From contig JAPPUL010000068.1 of NCBI GenBank assembly GCA_026874595.1, positions 1,007,001-1,071,000 of the forward strand: a stretch of DNA of 64,000 bases. Reading direction: 5' to 3'. A program made the position numbers and the translations under genes. This DNA comes from Sipunculus nudus (taxonomy: Eukaryota > Annelida > Sipuncula > Golfingiida > Sipunculidae). Below the pieces are notes generated by a model. The model was not told where the DNA came from. It was given only the letters and a program-made list of their open reading frames with translations, and searched no databases. Every line of letters begins with the position of its first letter. Position 1 is the stretch's first letter. Positions 1-10,797 of this stretch are shown piece by piece.

Positions 1-2
1 GT

Positions 3-1808
3 TTAATCTATGTTTATATGCTTTGCAGTATTAAATCTTCTATCCTCACCAAAAGCAGTTCTACTAATTTTTAGAATGTAGCCGGATTTAAAGCGTTTGT
101 GTTCGTTAATGTCAATTAGTTTGCTATAGTAAGTTATGTCCTTGTTGGACATTATGGCAGAGAGTTTTTTAGAAGCAATTAATTCCTGTAAAGAGAGTTT
201 ATCTTCGATTTTTAGTTTAACAAGCAAATCAAGCTTAGAGTAGTCAAAAGGGTCAATTTGGTTAGGAGCAAGTTCGGCGGAAGGCGTTCGAGATATAATA
301 GAGGGTGGGATTAGTTTTTGCTTAAATTTATTGTTAATAAAGTTAGCAAGTTTGTAGACCTGATATTTGTAAAGGTCCCCGATTATGAGGATATCAGCCT
401 GCAGGTCGCCGCAGATGGTAGCATATCCGAGTGCAAGTTCAGTTTTATTGCTGGTTCCGGAAACAAGACGATCTTGTTCATTAGCAACAGCACGTAAAAT
501 GCTCATTCTATCAATAGCCTGCATATTTTCAAAGACGATATTTTTAGAAGGCAGGCCAAAGGCCTCGTAATAGCGAGCATATTTCTCAGGCAAAACACCG
601 TTCCAAGAATCTGTTTTATCAGAATGAGAGCGAGAGGAGGGAGGATTATTCTTTTTAGGATTTTGGTATTCTAAAGGGATAATTTTATATTCGACATTAA
701 AGTTCTTACAAAGAGAAATAGCATCATTTAAAGAGTCATTACTTGAGTACCTAGAAGGGCTTATAATGGCCAAAACGTTCTTATTACCAATGGCCTTAAC
801 GTCGATAGCAAGGGATAAAGCAGAATCAATACCGCCCGAGACGCCGATTACGGACTTAGAGATAAAACATTTTCTATGGTAATCTCGTTTACCAGTAACC
901 AAAGCATTAAAAATGAGTTCATATTCATCTGGAATTTTATACATAGCTTTAGTAGCAACACATGACTCTAAATCAAATGAAGCAAGAGTCAAATCATCCT
1001 GAAAGCCTTTAGCCAAAGAGAATAAGCTACCATTTTTATCAAACATCATACTATAGCCGTCAAAAATAATTTTGTCATTGCCGCCCCACATATTGGCATA
1101 GAAAATGGGAATGGAGTATTTTGCTGCTTGAGCTGCAAGAAAAGTTTTTCTGTTATTAAGCTTTTGTATTTCGAAAGGGGAGGCATTAATAACGAATAGC
1201 AAGTCAATATTTTGTTTTTCAAGCTGTTTAAGAGGAGATTCAGGATATATGGGATGGTTTTTAATATCATGCCAAATGTCCTCACAAACGAGAATACCGA
1301 TACGCAAGGAGTTTTTGTTAAAGCTTTTAGAGTTTATAGGGATTTTGAAAGAGGAAGCTTTCTTAGCGGGGATAAAATATCTAAAGTCGTCAAAGATGCC
1401 ATAATTTGGCAAACAAAGCTTATCCCCGTACCCGATAATTTTACCATGGCTAAAAAGAGCAAAAGAGTTGTATAATAGAGGTTTATGTAAGGGAAGGGAT
1501 AGCTTTTGTTTATGGAGTTGTTTGTTATATTTAGCTTGTCTACAAAAGCCGATGATAACAGCGTTGAAAGGAGCGGTAAAGGGAGCGATTTTGTCGAGGG
1601 CTTTAATATTTGCATTAATAATAGAGTTATCAAAGAGTAGGTCCTGAGGGGGGTATCCGATGATAGCCATTTCAGGGAATGCGATTATATTAACCTTTAG
1701 TTTTTGAGCTTTAATGAGAGTATTTATAATGATAGAGGTATTGCCTTTTATATCAGCAATGGTAGGATTTATTTGAGCAAGAGCAATATTTATAAACTTA
1801 GACGACAT
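3..1808 (-). CDS. nadE: Glutamine-dependent NAD+ synthetase
   Basis: Makes NAD+ from deamido-NAD+, ATP and glutamine, the last step of cytosolic NAD synthesis. The 601-residue protein has the two expected domains. A nitrilase-type glutaminase occupies roughly residues 1-270, with the Glu of FPEMAIIGYPP, the Lys of DKLCLPNYG and the nucleophile Cys of VCEDIWHD. An ATP-pyrophosphatase domain follows, with the PP-loop SGGIDSA near residue 325. The ATG at 1808 is preceded on the minus strand by AAGGATA at a normal distance. The stop is at 3-5, so the gene is complete. It is divergent from the ATP synthase operon. Its mRNA is pyrimidine-rich because it lies on the disfavoured strand, and the protein is rich in Asn, Ser, Ile and Phe. 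Confidence 0.93.
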   Translation of the reverse strand: MSSKFINIALAQINPTIADIKGNTSIIINTLIKAQKLKVNIIAFPEMAIIGYPPQDLLFDNSIINANIKALDKIAPFTAPFNAVIIGFCRQAKYNKQLHKQKLSLPLHKPLLYNSFALFSHGKIIGYGDKLCLPNYGIFDDFRYFIPAKKASSFKIPINSKSFNKNSLRIGILVCEDIWHDIKNHPIYPESPLKQLEKQNIDLLFVINASPFEIQKLNNRKTFLAAQAAKYSIPIFYANMWGGNDKIIFDGYSMMFDKNGSLFSLAKGFQDDLTLASFDLESCVATKAMYKIPDEYELIFNALVTGKRDYHRKCFISKSVIGVSGGIDSALSLAIDVKAIGNKNVLAIISPSRYSSNDSLNDAISLCKNFNVEYKIIPLEYQNPKKNNPPSSRSHSDKTDSWNGVLPEKYARYYEAFGLPSKNIVFENMQAIDRMSILRAVANEQDRLVSGTSNKTELALGYATICGDLQADILIIGDLYKYQVYKLANFINNKFKQKLIPPSIISRTPSAELAPNQIDPFDYSKLDLLVKLKIEDKLSLQELIASKKLSAIMSNKDITYYSKLIDINEHKRFKSGYILKISRTAFGEDRRFNTAKHINID

Positions 1809-1890
1809 AAAATATCCTTAATAAAAAAAATAAAGATTAGTTTTAATAGTTTTTATTATAGAACTTTTAAATAGAACTTTTAAATTATAG

Positions 1891-1919
1891 TTGCGGGATA
1901 AAAAAGTAGAGCTTATGTT
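1891..1919 (+). promoter_or_regulatory. Probable sigma-70 promoter of the ATP synthase operon
   Basis: TTGCGG at 1891-1896 and TATGTT at 1914-1919 are separated by 17 bases, about 30 bases before the first GTG start of the operon. A 13-base direct repeat (atagaacttttaa, twice, about 1858-1883) sits just upstream and could act as an UP element or protein site. Only sequence resemblance supports this. Confidence 0.45.
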
Positions 1920-1948
1920 TTAATAAAGTAACAAATAAAATATACTTT

Positions 1949-2200
1949 GTGGATAAAAAGACATTGGATGGTTTATCATTAGGGATACAATTTATTTTAA
2001 TAGTAACGTTATTTACGCTTGGAGGCTATTATTTAGACGGCTTACATAGCTATAGATTTCCTATCTTTTTGTTGATAATGCTGGTTATAGGGTTTTTTAT
2101 AGGCTTATATATACTTTTAAAGGAGAGTAAAAGATTTGCAAGACGACAGAAAAAGCGTGGAGGAGGGGGAGGAAAGCGGGATGGGGAGGGTATGGAGTAG
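1949..2200 (+). CDS. atpZ: AtpZ/AtpI-like small membrane protein of the ATP synthase operon
   Basis: An 83-residue protein with two hydrophobic helices (about residues 9-29 and 35-58) separated by a short loop with GGYYLDG, followed by a very basic, Gly-rich tail. This is the pattern of AtpZ-type (AtpI/AtpQ-related) two-helix proteins found first in many F-ATPase operons, where they are thought to help c-ring assembly or Mg2+/Ca2+ uptake. It opens the operon and starts with GTG at 1949. The next gene begins inside its 3' end at 2136, which suggests translational coupling. Family placement rests on topology and position more than on residues. Confidence 0.7.
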   Translation: MDKKTLDGLSLGIQFILIVTLFTLGGYYLDGLHSYRFPIFLLIMLVIGFFIGLYILLKESKRFARRQKKRGGGGGKRDGEGME

Positions 2201-2593
2201 GGGTTTGGGAATATATTTTGTTATAACTAGTTTGGTTTTAGTATTAGTAGTATATATACTTTTGGTTTATTTACTTGGCGGAGAATTTTGGGAATATAGG
2301 GGAGCGTACGTAGTAGGCGGAGTGCTTAACTTTTTTATGTTTTTGATAAGCTTTTTCGCTCTTTTTGTTATACTTAGAAAGACTAGAGGTGAGGCAAGAG
2401 GGAAGAGGCTTTTTTTTTAATCTTTTATATGTCGGTGATAGGGAGATTCCTAGTATTTTTGACATACATATTGGTAGTATTTTGGACGTTAAAGGAAGAA
2501 GGAAAAGAATATATGCTATCGTACTTGGCATATTTTATAGTATTGCTAAAGGTTGAAGTATTTTATTTATACAAGGGATATAAGGGAGGCTAA
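2136..2593 (+). pseudogene. AtpI-like four-helix membrane protein, frameshifted at a T9 run
   Basis: A TTG start at 2136 with AAGGAGAG about 10 bases upstream opens a frame that stops at 2418-2420, giving 94 residues with two membrane helices. The stop lies at the end of a run of nine T (2410-2418). In the frame reached by adding one T, translation runs on to 2593. It adds two further hydrophobic helices, containing SVIGRFLVFLTYILVVFW and LSYLAYFIVLLKVEVFYLYKG. The joined protein of about 152 residues has the four-helix layout of ATP synthase protein I, and it lies between atpZ and atpB where atpI belongs. It may be a real lesion, transcriptional slippage on the T-run, or a sequencing error. 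Confidence 0.6.
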
Positions 2594-2746
2594 AAGAAGT
2601 CGAGTCTATATAAGCAATATAAAGTGTAATTAAAAGCTATAATGATAAATAGAAGGATATAAAAGGATAATTAAAACAGGAGAGAAAAAGAGCAAGTAAT
2701 GAGAGGAATAGCGGACACGGTACCTAATATGGGGGGAGGTGATTTA

Positions 2747-3508
2747 ATGGAGATATTAAATCACCATATACTAGATTCAGAAGCACTAATAAAGCTAGTC
2801 TTATTCGGACTAGACATATCAATAACAAAACATGTATTAGTGATGTGGCTAGTGTCACTATTGCTGGTACTTTTGGTAGTGGGAGTGGCTCGAATATTGC
2901 GTAAAGACAAAGAAGCGATAGGTGGACGGCTTGCAATAATGGTCCAAATATTCTTAGAGTTCATAGACAAAGACATAGTGCGTAGCAATTTCCATGAAGA
3001 GAGTAAGAAGTGGCTTCCGTTTTTCAGTACCCTATTCTTTTTTATAATGTTTGCAAATTTATTTGGCTTAATACCAGAATCTAGTACAATAACAGGCAAC
3101 ATAGCAGTAACGATGTCCTTATCGATTGTAACATTTGTGCTAATACAGCTAAACGGGATGTCAAAGCAAGGAATATTTCATTATTGGATAAGCCTAGTAC
3201 CTGGCGGCATGCCGAAAGTGCTTTGGCCGTTTATGTTTGTGATAGAGCTTGTTGGGCTTGTAACGAAGCCCTTTTCGTTGACGATACGGCTTTTTGCAAA
3301 CATGATAGGAGGCCATATAATAATCTTGGTATTATTATTTTTGGCAGCGGAGGCGGCAGGGGATTGGATGCAGCTTTTCATAGCCCCGATTAGTGTGCTT
3401 GCCTCAGTGGGAGTTAATTTACTTGAGATATTCATAGCATTATTACAGGCCTATATATTTACATTTTTGTCAGCAATATTCATATCCTCGGCAGCAGAGG
3501 GGCATTAG
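2747..3508 (+). CDS. atpB: ATP synthase F0 subunit a
   Basis: Membrane subunit forming the proton half-channels against the c-ring. The conserved helix with the essential arginine is clear in SLTIRLFANMIGGH, and the C-terminal helix has LLEIFIALLQAYIF. About six membrane helices are visible. The ATG at 2747 is preferred because GGGGGGAGGTGA ends five bases before it. An in-frame ATG at 2699 would add 16 residues that do not look like the family. It is followed by atpE after a 122-base spacer. Confidence 0.95.
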   Translation: MEILNHHILDSEALIKLVLFGLDISITKHVLVMWLVSLLLVLLVVGVARILRKDKEAIGGRLAIMVQIFLEFIDKDIVRSNFHEESKKWLPFFSTLFFFIMFANLFGLIPESSTITGNIAVTMSLSIVTFVLIQLNGMSKQGIFHYWISLVPGGMPKVLWPFMFVIELVGLVTKPFSLTIRLFANMIGGHIIILVLLFLAAEAAGDWMQLFIAPISVLASVGVNLLEIFIALLQAYIFTFLSAIFISSAAEGH

Positions 3509-3579
3509 GAGGGGCGTTAATAAGGGGATTAAGGGAAGGTTGAAAAGGATATAGTAATATATGTAGGGACAGAAGTTGA

Positions 3580-3846
<267 letters not shown>

Positions 3847-3941
3847 GGCAAGAGTAAAGTTAATAAGAGTAGCTAAATGGATATAGTAGCTAAATGGACA
3901 TGAGAAAAAAAAGCAGGGTGTAAAAAGCAAGGGTAACAAAA

Positions 3942-4628
3942 ATGTATGAAGAAAAAGGAGACAAAAGGCTAAAGGTAGGGTATTTGCTTTTGCTGCTTAT
4001 GGTTTTGGTGATGTATGGGGGAGGAGTAGCGTATGGAGGAGGGGAGGGGGCTTTGGGTGTAAAAGAAGGTGGAGTTATAGAGGTAGCAAATAGCGAGAAA
4101 GGAGGAAGGGATGGTGGTGGTAAGGAGGAGAGGAGTTTTCTAGACATAACGGGTAATGTAGTATTTTGGAATTTCGTAACATTTGGGATACTGGTATTGG
4201 TATTGGGTAAGTATGGCTGGAAGCCGATAATGGCGATAATAGACGCAAGAGGAGAGAAGATAAAAGAAGAGCTAAAGAAAGCAGAAGAAGGGCTTGTAAA
4301 GAGCGAGAAGTTGTTAGAGGAGCGCCAGGAATTAGTAAGCAAAGCCTATAAAGAGGGGCAGGAGATATTGAGCAAAGCCCGCGAGACAGCAGAGAAATCG
4401 GCAGAAGGGATAATTAAGAAAGCAGAAGGGAGTGCAAAGCAGCTCTTGGAAGGAGCAAATAAAGAGATAGAGGATGCAAAGCAAACAGCATTAAAAGAGC
4501 TAAAGACAGAGGTAGGAAATATAAGTCTTGAGATAGCAAGCAAGGTGGTGGGGATGGAGCTTGACGCTGCAAAGCATAAGGAACTGATAGAGAAGATGCT
4601 AAAAGTATACGAGAGTGAGCGGGGGTGA
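3942..4628 (+). CDS. atpF: ATP synthase F0 subunit b
   Basis: Peripheral stalk subunit of 228 residues, longer than the usual 155-175. The genuine membrane anchor is WNFVTFGILVLVLGKYGWKPI (about residues 78-98), followed by a long charged coiled coil. The extra length is N-terminal: a signal-like hydrophobic segment (about residues 13-26) and a Gly/Glu-rich linker precede the anchor. Such signal-bearing b subunits occur in some other phyla. The spacer to atpH contains a G-rich repeat. Confidence 0.9.
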   Translation: MYEEKGDKRLKVGYLLLLLMVLVMYGGGVAYGGGEGALGVKEGGVIEVANSEKGGRDGGGKEERSFLDITGNVVFWNFVTFGILVLVLGKYGWKPIMAIIDARGEKIKEELKKAEEGLVKSEKLLEERQELVSKAYKEGQEILSKARETAEKSAEGIIKKAEGSAKQLLEGANKEIEDAKQTALKELKTEVGNISLEIASKVVGMELDAAKHKELIEKMLKVYESERG

Positions 4629-4672
4629 GCGGGGGCGGGTGAGGGTGAATGAGGGTGAATGAGGGTGAATGA
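4614..4672 (+). repeat. G-rich tract with a 10-bp repeat (gagggtgaat)
   Basis: The last codons of atpF and the following spacer hold runs of five, five, three, three, three and three G separated by short spacers, ending in three copies of the decamer gagggtgaat. This meets the usual pattern for an intramolecular G-quadruplex in an otherwise AT-rich genome. Confidence 0.6.
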
Positions 4673-4731
4673 ACTTTAGGGGTATAATGCGAGAATAAGA
4701 GCAGGAATAAAAGAACAGATAAGGTATAGAT

Positions 4732-5352
4732 ATGCAAGGGAAATTAAAAGAAGAAGAGGGAAGGATATACGGCAAATCATTATACGAGGTAGTGGAGCTA
4801 GGGTTATGCGATAGAGCAGGGGATGTAGCGGTTGGAGGGGATGGGTTTGAGAAGAGATTTATCGAGGTGGGCGAAGATTTTGCAGAAGTATTAAAAAACC
4901 TGCGTGGAGGGAGCAAGTTAAGATACTTACTAGAGATGCCCCGAATTAGTATAGAAGAGAAAAAAATGGTACTGGAGCGAGTATACGGGAAGGGGCGAAT
5001 AAGGGAGGAGTTATTAAGCTTGTTGAAGGTGGTGGTATTAAACGGAGATACAAGTTTACTTGAGGTGATATACGAAGATTATAGGATGCGTGTTGACAAA
5101 CGAAATAACGTGGTACGAGGTGAGCTTAGAGTGTCAATAAAGCTTACGGATGAGGAAGTGGATGTGATAGAGGGGATATTAAGCAAAGTGGAAGGCAAGC
5201 GAGTGTACCTGGAGGTGAAGGAGGATGAAAGTTTAATAGGGGGATTGGTACTTGAGCTTGAGGGGGTGCGGGTGGACTTATCGGTTAGGGGGAGATTGTT
5301 AAGAATACGAGATAAAATACAAGAAATAAGGCTAGGAGGAGAAAAGGGTTGA
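4732..5352 (+). CDS. atpH: ATP synthase F1 subunit delta (OSCP)
   Basis: Connects the peripheral stalk to the top of F1. It is 206 residues long, with an N-terminal helical domain that includes YGKSLYEVV and a C-terminal region ending in [18 protein letters not shown], the usual delta ending. It lies in the canonical place before atpA, and its stop overlaps the atpA start by four bases (5349-5352), so the two are coupled. Confidence 0.92.
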   Translation: MQGKLKEEEGRIYGKSLYEVVELGLCDRAGDVAVGGDGFEKRFIEVGEDFAEVLKNLRGGSKLRYLLEMPRISIEEKKMVLERVYGKGRIREELLSLLKVVVLNGDTSLLEVIYEDYRMRVDKRNNVVRGELRVSIKLTDEEVDVIEGILSKVEGKRVYLEVKEDESLIGGLVLELEGVRVDLSVRGRLLRIRDKIQEIRLGGEKG

Positions 5353-6869
5353 AAATAAACGCACAAGAGATAAAAGAGCTTATAAAACAAGAGATAAAAG
5401 GGTATGAAGATAAGCTTGAGGAGGATGAGGTAGGGAGCGTAATGAGCGTAGGGGATGGGATAGCGCGAGTGCACGGATTAAAGAACGTGATGGCGGGAGA
5501 GATGGTAGAGTTTGAAAATGGGATAGAAGGGCTTGCATTAAATCTAGAAGAGGATGCAGTAGGGGTTGTGGTATTGGGAGACTATCTTGACATAAGCGAA
5601 GGGTATCTAGTAAAGCGCAAAAAAGAGCTTTTATCGATATTAGTAGGAGAAGAGTTAATAGGTCGAGTGCTAACGCCGATGGGAGAAGCGCTAGATGGCA
5701 GGGGCTCTCTTGGCGGCAAACACAAGCGGTCGATAGAGATAATAGCTCCTGGGATAGCAAAGCGGCAGCCGGTCAAAGTGCCCTTACAAACGGGGATAAA
5801 AGCAATAGATTCGATGATTCCGATAGGTCGGGGGCAGCGGGAGTTAATAATAGGGGATAGACAAACAGGCAAAACGACAGTAGCAATAGATACAATAATA
5901 AATCAAAAAGGGACGGGAGTAATATGCGTGTACGTAGCGGTAGGACAAAGGGCTTCAACAGTGGCAGGGGTGGTTGATAAATTAAAAGAACACGGAGCAA
6001 TGGATCATACAATAGTGGTATCAACCCACGCAAGTGATCCGGCCCCTCTTTTGTACTTGGCTCCTTATGCGGGAACAACGATAGCAGAATATTTTATGTA
6101 TGAACATGGCAAGGATACTTTGGTAATATATGATGATTTGTCTAAACATGCAAATGCGTACAGACAGTTATCGTTGTTATTAGAACGTCCACCTGGACGA
6201 GAGGCTTATCCAGGAGATGTATTTTACCTGCACTCAAGGTTGCTTGAGCGGGCAGTAAAGTTGTCTGATGAAATGAAGGCAGGTTCTTTAACGGCGTTAC
6301 CGATAATTGAGACACAAGAGGGCGAGGTATCAGCATATATACCAACTAATGTAATATCGATAACAGACGGACAAATATATCTAACGCCGAAGTTATTCGC
6401 TTCTGGGATAAGGCCGGCAATAGATGTAGGGATATCAGTATCTAGGGTAGGAGGTAATGCGCAAATAAAAGGGATGAAGAAGGTAGCGGGTTCCTTACGA
6501 CTTGACATGGCACAGTATAGGTCATTAGAAGCATTTGCCCAACTTGGAACAGATTTAGATACAGCAACCCAAAAGCAATTAGATCGCGGAGCACGCTTGG
6601 TAGAGATATTAAAACAAGATCAAAATGAGCCTTTAGCGGTAGAAGAACAAATATCGATAATATATGTGGGGACGAAAGGGTTTTTGGATACAATACCGGT
6701 AGAGCAAGTAAGAGTTTTTGAGAGGTCGTTTTGTAGTTATCTTCGAGACAGTCAAGCGACCATATTGGAAAACATACGAAAAGATAAAGAGATAAAGGAC
6801 GAGAGTGGTTTTGAGAAGGTGATAAAAGATTATGTAGAGTTATTTAAAAACGAACATGGACTTAAATAG
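5349..6869 (+). CDS. atpA: ATP synthase F1 subunit alpha
   Basis: Non-catalytic nucleotide-binding subunit, 506 residues. The Walker A is GDRQTGKT, and the family signature around [20 protein letters not shown] is intact. The start is TTG at 5349, overlapping the atpH stop as TTGA, with AGGAGGAG about eight bases upstream. No ATG fits the conserved N-terminus ([14 protein letters not shown]) better. Confidence 0.97.
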   Translation: MKINAQEIKELIKQEIKGYEDKLEEDEVGSVMSVGDGIARVHGLKNVMAGEMVEFENGIEGLALNLEEDAVGVVVLGDYLDISEGYLVKRKKELLSILVGEELIGRVLTPMGEALDGRGSLGGKHKRSIEIIAPGIAKRQPVKVPLQTGIKAIDSMIPIGRGQRELIIGDRQTGKTTVAIDTIINQKGTGVICVYVAVGQRASTVAGVVDKLKEHGAMDHTIVVSTHASDPAPLLYLAPYAGTTIAEYFMYEHGKDTLVIYDDLSKHANAYRQLSLLLERPPGREAYPGDVFYLHSRLLERAVKLSDEMKAGSLTALPIIETQEGEVSAYIPTNVISITDGQIYLTPKLFASGIRPAIDVGISVSRVGGNAQIKGMKKVAGSLRLDMAQYRSLEAFAQLGTDLDTATQKQLDRGARLVEILKQDQNEPLAVEEQISIIYVGTKGFLDTIPVEQVRVFERSFCSYLRDSQATILENIRKDKEIKDESGFEKVIKDYVELFKNEHGLK

Positions 6870-6924
6870 AATCTTAGTAGAAGGAGATAGTACTTCAGAG
6901 TGCAAAGGAGAGTAGCAAAGGAGA

Positions 6925-6968
6925 AAAGAGATAAAGGAAAAGAGATAAAGGAAAAGAGAAATAAAGGA
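6925..6968 (+). repeat. Polypurine 14-bp tandem repeat before atpG
   Basis: About three copies of a unit close to aagagataaaggaa fill the atpA-atpG spacer and run into the atpG ribosome-binding region. Each copy contains an AAGG core that resembles a Shine-Dalgarno site. Confidence 0.6.
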
Positions 6969-7864
6969 TGGCAACATTACGAGAAGTCAAAGGGCGAATA
7001 AACGCGGTTAAAGATATAAAGAAGATAGCACAGACAATGGAGAAGATATCGACAGCAAAAATAAAGAAGAACGAGAAACGGCTAAAGGAGCTATCAAGCT
7101 ACCGCCGAGAGCTTTATAAAGTAACAAATAAGCTATTAACAGATATAAAAGTGTCAGGAGGGGAGATAAATAATAAACTGCTTATAGGAGGGGATGAAGG
7201 AGGGAAGGAGTTGTTACTAATAGTAAGTTCAAACCGCGGGTTATGCGGAGCCTATAATCAAAATGTACTAAGTGCGGGACAGAAGGAATATGCAAGGCTT
7301 CGTTCAAGCGGAGGAGTAATAAATTACATGCTAGGAAAGAAAGGGGTAAGTGCTTTTAAATACAGGAAGATACCGCTAGAGAAGATGTTATTGGATATAG
7401 ATGACAATGTAAGTTATGAGCTAGTAAGTAATCTTGGTGATGAACTGTTAGATTTATACATAAGCGGGGTGGTAAAGCGGGTAGTGCTTGTATATACAAA
7501 GTACTACGGTTCAACGAAGCAAAAGCCTGTTGTAGAACAGCTGCTCCCGATGGAGGAGGAGAGAGACACATCAAAAGGGGATGATGCGAAAGGGAGAATG
7601 CATGCAAATTACCTAAGCGAACCTGATAAGGAAAATCTTTTGAATAGCTTACTGCCCTTAAAAACAAAGATAAAGCTTTACAATATGGTACTAGAAACAA
7701 ACTTATCCGAACAAGTATCGCGTCGAGTGGCAATGAAACAGGCATCGGACTCAGCAAGCGAGATAATAAGGGATCTGTCGTTAGAGTACAATCGCGCAAG
7801 ACAAAGTAAGATAACAAATGAGATAATAGAGATAGTAGGAGCAGCAAGGGCCTTGCACAGGTAG
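6968..7864 (+). CDS. atpG: ATP synthase F1 subunit gamma
   Basis: Central rotor shaft, 298 residues. The N-terminal coiled-coil strand (TLREVKGRINAVKDIKKIAQTMEKIS) and the matching C-terminal helix (YNRARQSKITNEIIEIVGAA) are typical, as is SSNRGLCGAYN in the middle domain. The ATG follows the purine-rich repeat that supplies AAGG. It lies between atpA and atpD as expected. Confidence 0.96.
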   Translation: MATLREVKGRINAVKDIKKIAQTMEKISTAKIKKNEKRLKELSSYRRELYKVTNKLLTDIKVSGGEINNKLLIGGDEGGKELLLIVSSNRGLCGAYNQNVLSAGQKEYARLRSSGGVINYMLGKKGVSAFKYRKIPLEKMLLDIDDNVSYELVSNLGDELLDLYISGVVKRVVLVYTKYYGSTKQKPVVEQLLPMEEERDTSKGDDAKGRMHANYLSEPDKENLLNSLLPLKTKIKLYNMVLETNLSEQVSRRVAMKQASDSASEIIRDLSLEYNRARQSKITNEIIEIVGAARALHR

Positions 7865-7877
7865 ATATTATAAATAA

Positions 7878-9383
<1,506 letters not shown>

Positions 9384-9427
9384 AAAGTGTAGGTGTAATA
9401 AAAAAGAGGTGTAATAAAGAAGGTCTT

Positions 9428-9688
9428 ATGAAATGTAGAATAGTATCTTTGGTGGGTCTTATATTAGAAGATGAGATATGGGGGGCAGTATGTCCTTCGG
9501 TTGAGGGTAGTGTAGGTATATTGGATAGACACGCACCATTTGTCTGTGAACTTAAAGCAGGTAAAGTGTCTTTGAAATATAAAGGAGGGGAGAGGAAAGA
9601 AGTAAAGATAGACGGAGGGTATGCAGAGGTGAGTGCTAATGAGCTTACAATACTTACGGGGACGGGAGAGGTTTTGAGTGGGGGCTAG
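9428..9688 (+). CDS. atpC: ATP synthase F1 subunit epsilon, short form
   Basis: At 86 residues it holds only the N-terminal beta-sandwich, with GSVGILDRHAPFVCELKAGKV and GGYAEVSANELTIL, and lacks the C-terminal helical hairpin that inhibits ATP hydrolysis in E. coli or Bacillus. Short epsilons of this kind are known in the Bacteroidetes/Chlorobi group and some other lineages. It ends the operon. Confidence 0.9.
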   Translation: MKCRIVSLVGLILEDEIWGAVCPSVEGSVGILDRHAPFVCELKAGKVSLKYKGGERKEVKIDGGYAEVSANELTILTGTGEVLSGG

Positions 9689-9725
9689 GTGGCTGTGGTA
9701 TGGCTTTTTAGAGTTTAAGTAATTG

Positions 9726-9761
9726 AGTTAATAAATAAGTTAATAAATAAGTTAATAAATA
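9726..9761 (+). repeat. 12-bp tandem repeat, three copies
   Basis: The unit agttaataaata occurs three times in a row between atpC and the convergent dioxygenase gene, overlapping the 3' end of the latter. No good intrinsic terminator was seen here. Confidence 0.7.
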
Positions 9762-10630
9762 TATGAAAGGTATCGGCTACGTTTAAATTTCCGCATAGAA
9801 GATGTATCATTGACGAAAGCCGAACGTTTGTGTAAGATGTTGTTACAAACGATTCCCTGCCCAGCCTTAAGGGTAAGAGAAACTACATAAGGGGAAGAGA
9901 GTAAGATTTCGTCAAGAGCGTGCAGAGCCTCAGAAAGTAAAGAAGATTGTTTCCAAGTGATATTAAGCTTACGTTTAGTAAATCTCATATGCAAAGTATT
10001 TTGAATAATGGAGAAGACGGGAGTAGAAATAGCCTGTCGAATTATGGTATTGTGCTGATTTAGATTTGCAGGTATGGTCATAACATCGTTTTGCATAAGA
10101 ACCTTAATAAAGTTTATGTTCTGCTGTCGAAGTAGGATGTAAGCGATCTCGTGGTCAAGTAATTTATTCTCGCCTCCCTGTATAGAAGGTTCCTCACAGT
10201 ATAGAATAATTGATCTGACAGGATTTTGGTTGTAGTAGCCGTCGGTGTGCCAATTTATGGCTCTATCGGTGTATGGGATATAAGTTTTATCGGAACAGTT
10301 TTTCTTAGAATTCTTTTTAAGAGGAACATGTTGAATAGAAGATATGCCGGAGTTATTTTGAACAGAGAAGTCAATGGAGTGTAGGTTTAGGGAGTTTTCC
10401 AAAGAGCTAATAACGTCATGAGGAGAATGAGTTGAATTAAAAAGAGCAAAGTTATAAGAACGAATTAGTTTAAGTATTTGGTTTTTGTATAGATAGGGGG
10501 AGTGATGGGGTTTAATATCTACGAAGAGTTTTTGTAGATTGACAGGATAAGCGTCGAGTTTTCTTTTTGTAAAAGCATTAAAGTCTGCAAACGAGGTAGC
10601 ATCCGGGTTAAAGGTAGTACTAAAGGGCAT
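9752..10630 (-). CDS. TauD/TfdA-family Fe(II)/2-oxoglutarate dioxygenase
   Basis: A 292-residue protein. The iron-binding facial triad is visible: the HxD of INWHTDGYYN near residue 125 and the distal His of CNNILHKRSAF near 270, followed by the 2-oxoglutarate-binding Arg in KRSRYLS. The intervening GGENKLLDHEIAYILLR is typical of an uncharacterised TauD-like subfamily common in proteobacteria. The substrate is unknown. It is convergent with the ATP operon and lies on the disfavoured strand. Confidence 0.85.
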   Translation of the reverse strand: MPFSTTFNPDATSFADFNAFTKRKLDAYPVNLQKLFVDIKPHHSPYLYKNQILKLIRSYNFALFNSTHSPHDVISSLENSLNLHSIDFSVQNNSGISSIQHVPLKKNSKKNCSDKTYIPYTDRAINWHTDGYYNQNPVRSIILYCEEPSIQGGENKLLDHEIAYILLRQQNINFIKVLMQNDVMTIPANLNQHNTIIRQAISTPVFSIIQNTLHMRFTKRKLNITWKQSSLLSEALHALDEILLSSPYVVSLTLKAGQGIVCNNILHKRSAFVNDTSSMRKFKRSRYLSYIY

Positions 10631-10797
10631 AAAAAGGACCAGCTAAACAAAATAGTCTTGTTCTTTAAAAGAATAAAGAAGATAGCAAAAACCAGATGCT
10701 ATAAATATAGTAAGAAAGCCAAAAGAAAGCCAAAAAAAAGAGATGATGGAAATATAGTAAGAGGTATGGGTAAAGTATTAAGCGAGCAAAAGAGGCT

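Noticed and set aside
2365-2556. Separate 63-codon gene after the first part of atpI
   Set aside because: It overlaps the frame that continues the AtpI helices and has no hydrophobic or family pattern of its own.
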